Shown: piece after piece, positions 14,677-16,443 of the stretch
How the letters are laid out: each line of letters opens with the position of its first letter
Numbering within the stretch: the first letter of the stretch is position 1
Origin: Chitinophaga pinensis
GTDB lineage: Bacteria > Bacteroidota > Bacteroidia > NS11-12g > UBA9320
Direction: 5' to 3'
Length of the DNA stretch: 16,443 nucleotides
Assembly: GCA_945890595.1 (NCBI GenBank)
Contig: CAMDCQ010000034.1
Span: 1-16,443 of the forward strand
Position numbers and translations under genes: made by a program
Notes under the pieces: model-generated
What the model was told of the DNA's origin: nothing
Database searches by the model: none
The model's input: the letters and a program-made list of their open reading frames with translations, nothing else

Positions 14677-14678
14677 CG

Positions 14679-14686
14679 CAAATATA
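14679..14686 (-). promoter_or_regulatory. vapBC promoter, -7 element
   Basis: The minus strand reads TATATTTG, an exact match to the Bacteroidota -7 consensus TAnnTTTG, about 20 nt before the vapB ATG. The nearest upstream TTG (14714-14712), inside the end of the peptidase gene, is 25 nt away, slightly beyond the usual spacing. Confidence 0.55.
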
Positions 14687-14694
14687 CACTTATA

Positions 14695-16443
14695 CTATAA
14701 ATTTTCGAGTACAAACTCTGTCATTTTGGTGTACAGGTGTAAGCGTGTTTTACCTCCGTATATGCTGTGGTTTTTGTTGGGGTAATATTCTGAATCAAAT
14801 GGAATATTGTTTTTGATCATTTCATTAACCATCATTACACTGTTTTCAAAATGCACGTTATCATCACCTGTTCCGTGTACGATTAAATACTTTCCTTTGA
14901 TGTCTTTCACAAAATTGATAGGTGAATTATCATCGTAGCCACTGCCGTTATCTTGCGGCAATGCCATGTATCGCTCGGTGTAGATGTTATCGTAAAATCT
15001 CCAGTTGGTAACCGGTGCAATCGCGATAGCCATTTTAAATACATCGTTTCCTTTGGCTAGCGCTAAACTACTCATGTATCCTCCATAACTCCATCCCCAA
15101 ATTCCTATTCTATTTTTATCGATAAACGACATCTCTCCCAACGCTTTGGCTGCCGCTATTTGATCTTCTGTTTCGTACTTGCCTAATTGCTTGTAGGTCA
15201 TTTTCTTAAACTCTTCGCCACGTGCGCCAGTGCCTCTATTATCGACAGACACTACAATAATTCCGTACTTATTCGCCAACATTTGGTGCCAGTAGTAATT
15301 GCTGTATCCAAAACTATTTTTAACCGTTTGAGACCCCGGACCACCATACACATGCATGAGCACAGGGTACGAAATAGAATCATTGAAATTATCGGGTTTT
15401 ATCATCCAATAATTGAGTTCTACACCGTTCACCGCTAATTTATCGAATGAAATATTCCCTTGAATGAATTCATTATTTCGGGCAGTAAATTCTTTATTGT
15501 CTTCTACTACACGAAGGGTTTCCCACGCTTTGTTTTTGATACTGTACTGGTTGGGCACCGTCGCCGAAGTGTACGAATGCAACGCCAACGAAAAGTCGTT
15601 ACTAAACTCGGCAGTGTGCCATCCCGCTTCGGTAGTTAGTCTTTTCTTGTTTTTACCCTGAAAATCGATGACATAAATATGGCGTTCTGTAGGATGCACT
15701 TCTGTGGAGGTATAATAAATCAACTCATTGGCTTGATCTATGCCCAGTAAGGCATCCACTTCCCAATCTCCATTAGTGATTTGATATATCTGCGGACCTT
15801 CTACTTTGTGAAAATACAAGTGTTTGTGACCATCGCTCTCGCTGCTTACTATCATATGTCTACCGTCGTTCAAGAAGTACACATCATCGGTGATTTCTAC
15901 GTAGTATTTACTGGTTTCTGTAAGCGATTCTTCCACCGTTGTTCCGGTAACCATCAGCATTTCCCACTTATTTTGTAATCTATTTAACCGTTGAACGGCA
16001 AGCATATTGGGGTTTTTGGTCCATTGTATGCGCGGTAAGTATTGATCGTTTGCACTGCCCAATTCCAGTTTAGCACTGCTTCCTTTTGCTGCATCAGCTA
16101 TGTACACATCTACGATGCTATTGGCTTCGCCTGCCTTTGGGTATTTAAACTTGTAAAAATCCGGATACAAATTACCGTAGGTGGTCATTTGCCATTCTTT
16201 TACGGCTGTTTCATTAAATTTAAAATACGCCAGTTTTGTGCCATCCACATTCCACTCAAAACCACGGCTCATCGCAAACTCTTCTTCATAAACCCAATCT
16301 ACCGCTCCGTTGATAATAGAATTATAGCTCCCGTCTTTGGTAATTCGTTTGGTTTTCCCTTTGATTAAGTCTAGGATATACAGATCATTGTCTTTTACAT
16401 AAGCCACCTTATCGCCTTTAGGACTCAAGGTTGGGTAGCGAAC
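14695..16443 (-). CDS. Dipeptidyl peptidase IV-type serine peptidase (S9), partial
   Basis: The gene enters from the right edge: 582 residues are visible, and DPP IV enzymes are about 720-740, so the N-terminus with any signal peptide is missing. The frame is open to base 16443, so the internal TTG at 16428 is not the start. The first part is the beta-propeller domain and contains DWVYEEEFAMSRGFEW, the Glu pair that holds the free amino end of the substrate. The C-terminal alpha/beta-hydrolase part has the catalytic serine in GWSYGGY (codon 15088-15090), the aspartate in HGTGDDNVH (14863-14865) and the histidine in NKNHSIYGG (14767-14769). Such enzymes release X-Pro or X-Ala dipeptides, usually in the periplasm or outside the cell. 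The nearby POT transporters would import these products. Confidence 0.95.
   Translation of the reverse strand, partial: VRYPTLSPKGDKVAYVKDNDLYILDLIKGKTKRITKDGSYNSIINGAVDWVYEEEFAMSRGFEWNVDGTKLAYFKFNETAVKEWQMTTYGNLYPDFYKFKYPKAGEANSIVDVYIADAAKGSSAKLELGSANDQYLPRIQWTKNPNMLAVQRLNRLQNKWEMLMVTGTTVEESLTETSKYYVEITDDVYFLNDGRHMIVSSESDGHKHLYFHKVEGPQIYQITNGDWEVDALLGIDQANELIYYTSTEVHPTERHIYVIDFQGKNKKRLTTEAGWHTAEFSNDFSLALHSYTSATVPNQYSIKNKAWETLRVVEDNKEFTARNNEFIQGNISFDKLAVNGVELNYWMIKPDNFNDSISYPVLMHVYGGPGSQTVKNSFGYSNYYWHQMLANKYGIIVVSVDNRGTGARGEEFKKMTYKQLGKYETEDQIAAAKALGEMSFIDKNRIGIWGWSYGGYMSSLALAKGNDVFKMAIAIAPVTNWRFYDNIYTERYMALPQDNGSGYDDNSPINFVKDIKGKYLIVHGTGDDNVHFENSVMMVNEMIKNNIPFDSEYYPNKNHSIYGGKTRLHLYTKMTEFVLENL

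Noticed and set aside
16426..16428. TTG at 16428 as the start of the peptidase
   Set aside because: The frame stays open to the window edge and about 140 N-terminal residues expected for DPP IV would be missing; the gene begins outside.

Overview
This window looks like a piece of a Bacteroidota chromosome, most likely a flavobacterium. The AT-rich sequence, the UpxY-type NusG paralog at the head of a polysaccharide operon, promoter-like boxes resembling the Bacteroidota consensus (TTG, about 17-23 nt, TAnnTTTG), several non-ATG starts and the arrays of POT peptide transporters all point that way. The assignment rests on gene content and protein sequence, not on a database search. Every gene I can support lies on the minus strand, so the window is read here from its right end to its left end.

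Right part (16443 to about 9034): peptide use plus a toxin-antitoxin pair. A dipeptidyl peptidase IV-type serine peptidase enters from outside the window. It is followed by a vapBC module with its own near-ideal promoter and palindromic operator. Three paralogous POT/PTR2 proton-coupled peptide transporters come next: two form an apparent operon, and one is on its own. Nearly identical 12-bp-stem terminators close the transporter operon and the single transporter. DPP IV releases dipeptides and POT carriers import them, so this is a coherent dipeptide-scavenging island.

Middle part (8961 to about 5516): the head of a surface-polysaccharide (capsule or exopolysaccharide) operon. It starts with a UpxY-like transcription antiterminator. 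A TviB/WbpO-like nucleotide-sugar dehydrogenase, a UDP-uronate 4-epimerase-type SDR enzyme and a small winged-helix protein with a degenerate nucleotidyltransferase-like C-terminus follow.

Left part (5461 to 1): a sulfate-activation block of a duplicated-domain DUF2061 membrane protein, CysC, CysD and CysN. The genes overlap, abut or share a base. Next come an rfbB/rmlB gene (dTDP-glucose 4,6-dehydratase), an MntA nucleotidyltransferase with a truncated HepT partner, and the first half of cysQ (PAP phosphatase). No sulfate-reduction genes (cysH, cysI, cysJ) are seen. Together with the sugar-nucleotide genes this suggests that PAPS is made here to sulfate a uronic-acid-containing surface polysaccharide, with CysQ clearing the PAP by-product. 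The sulfotransferases and glycosyltransferases would lie to the left of the window.

No tRNA, rRNA, CRISPR array or transposase was recognised. No gene-free stretch exceeds about 210 bases.
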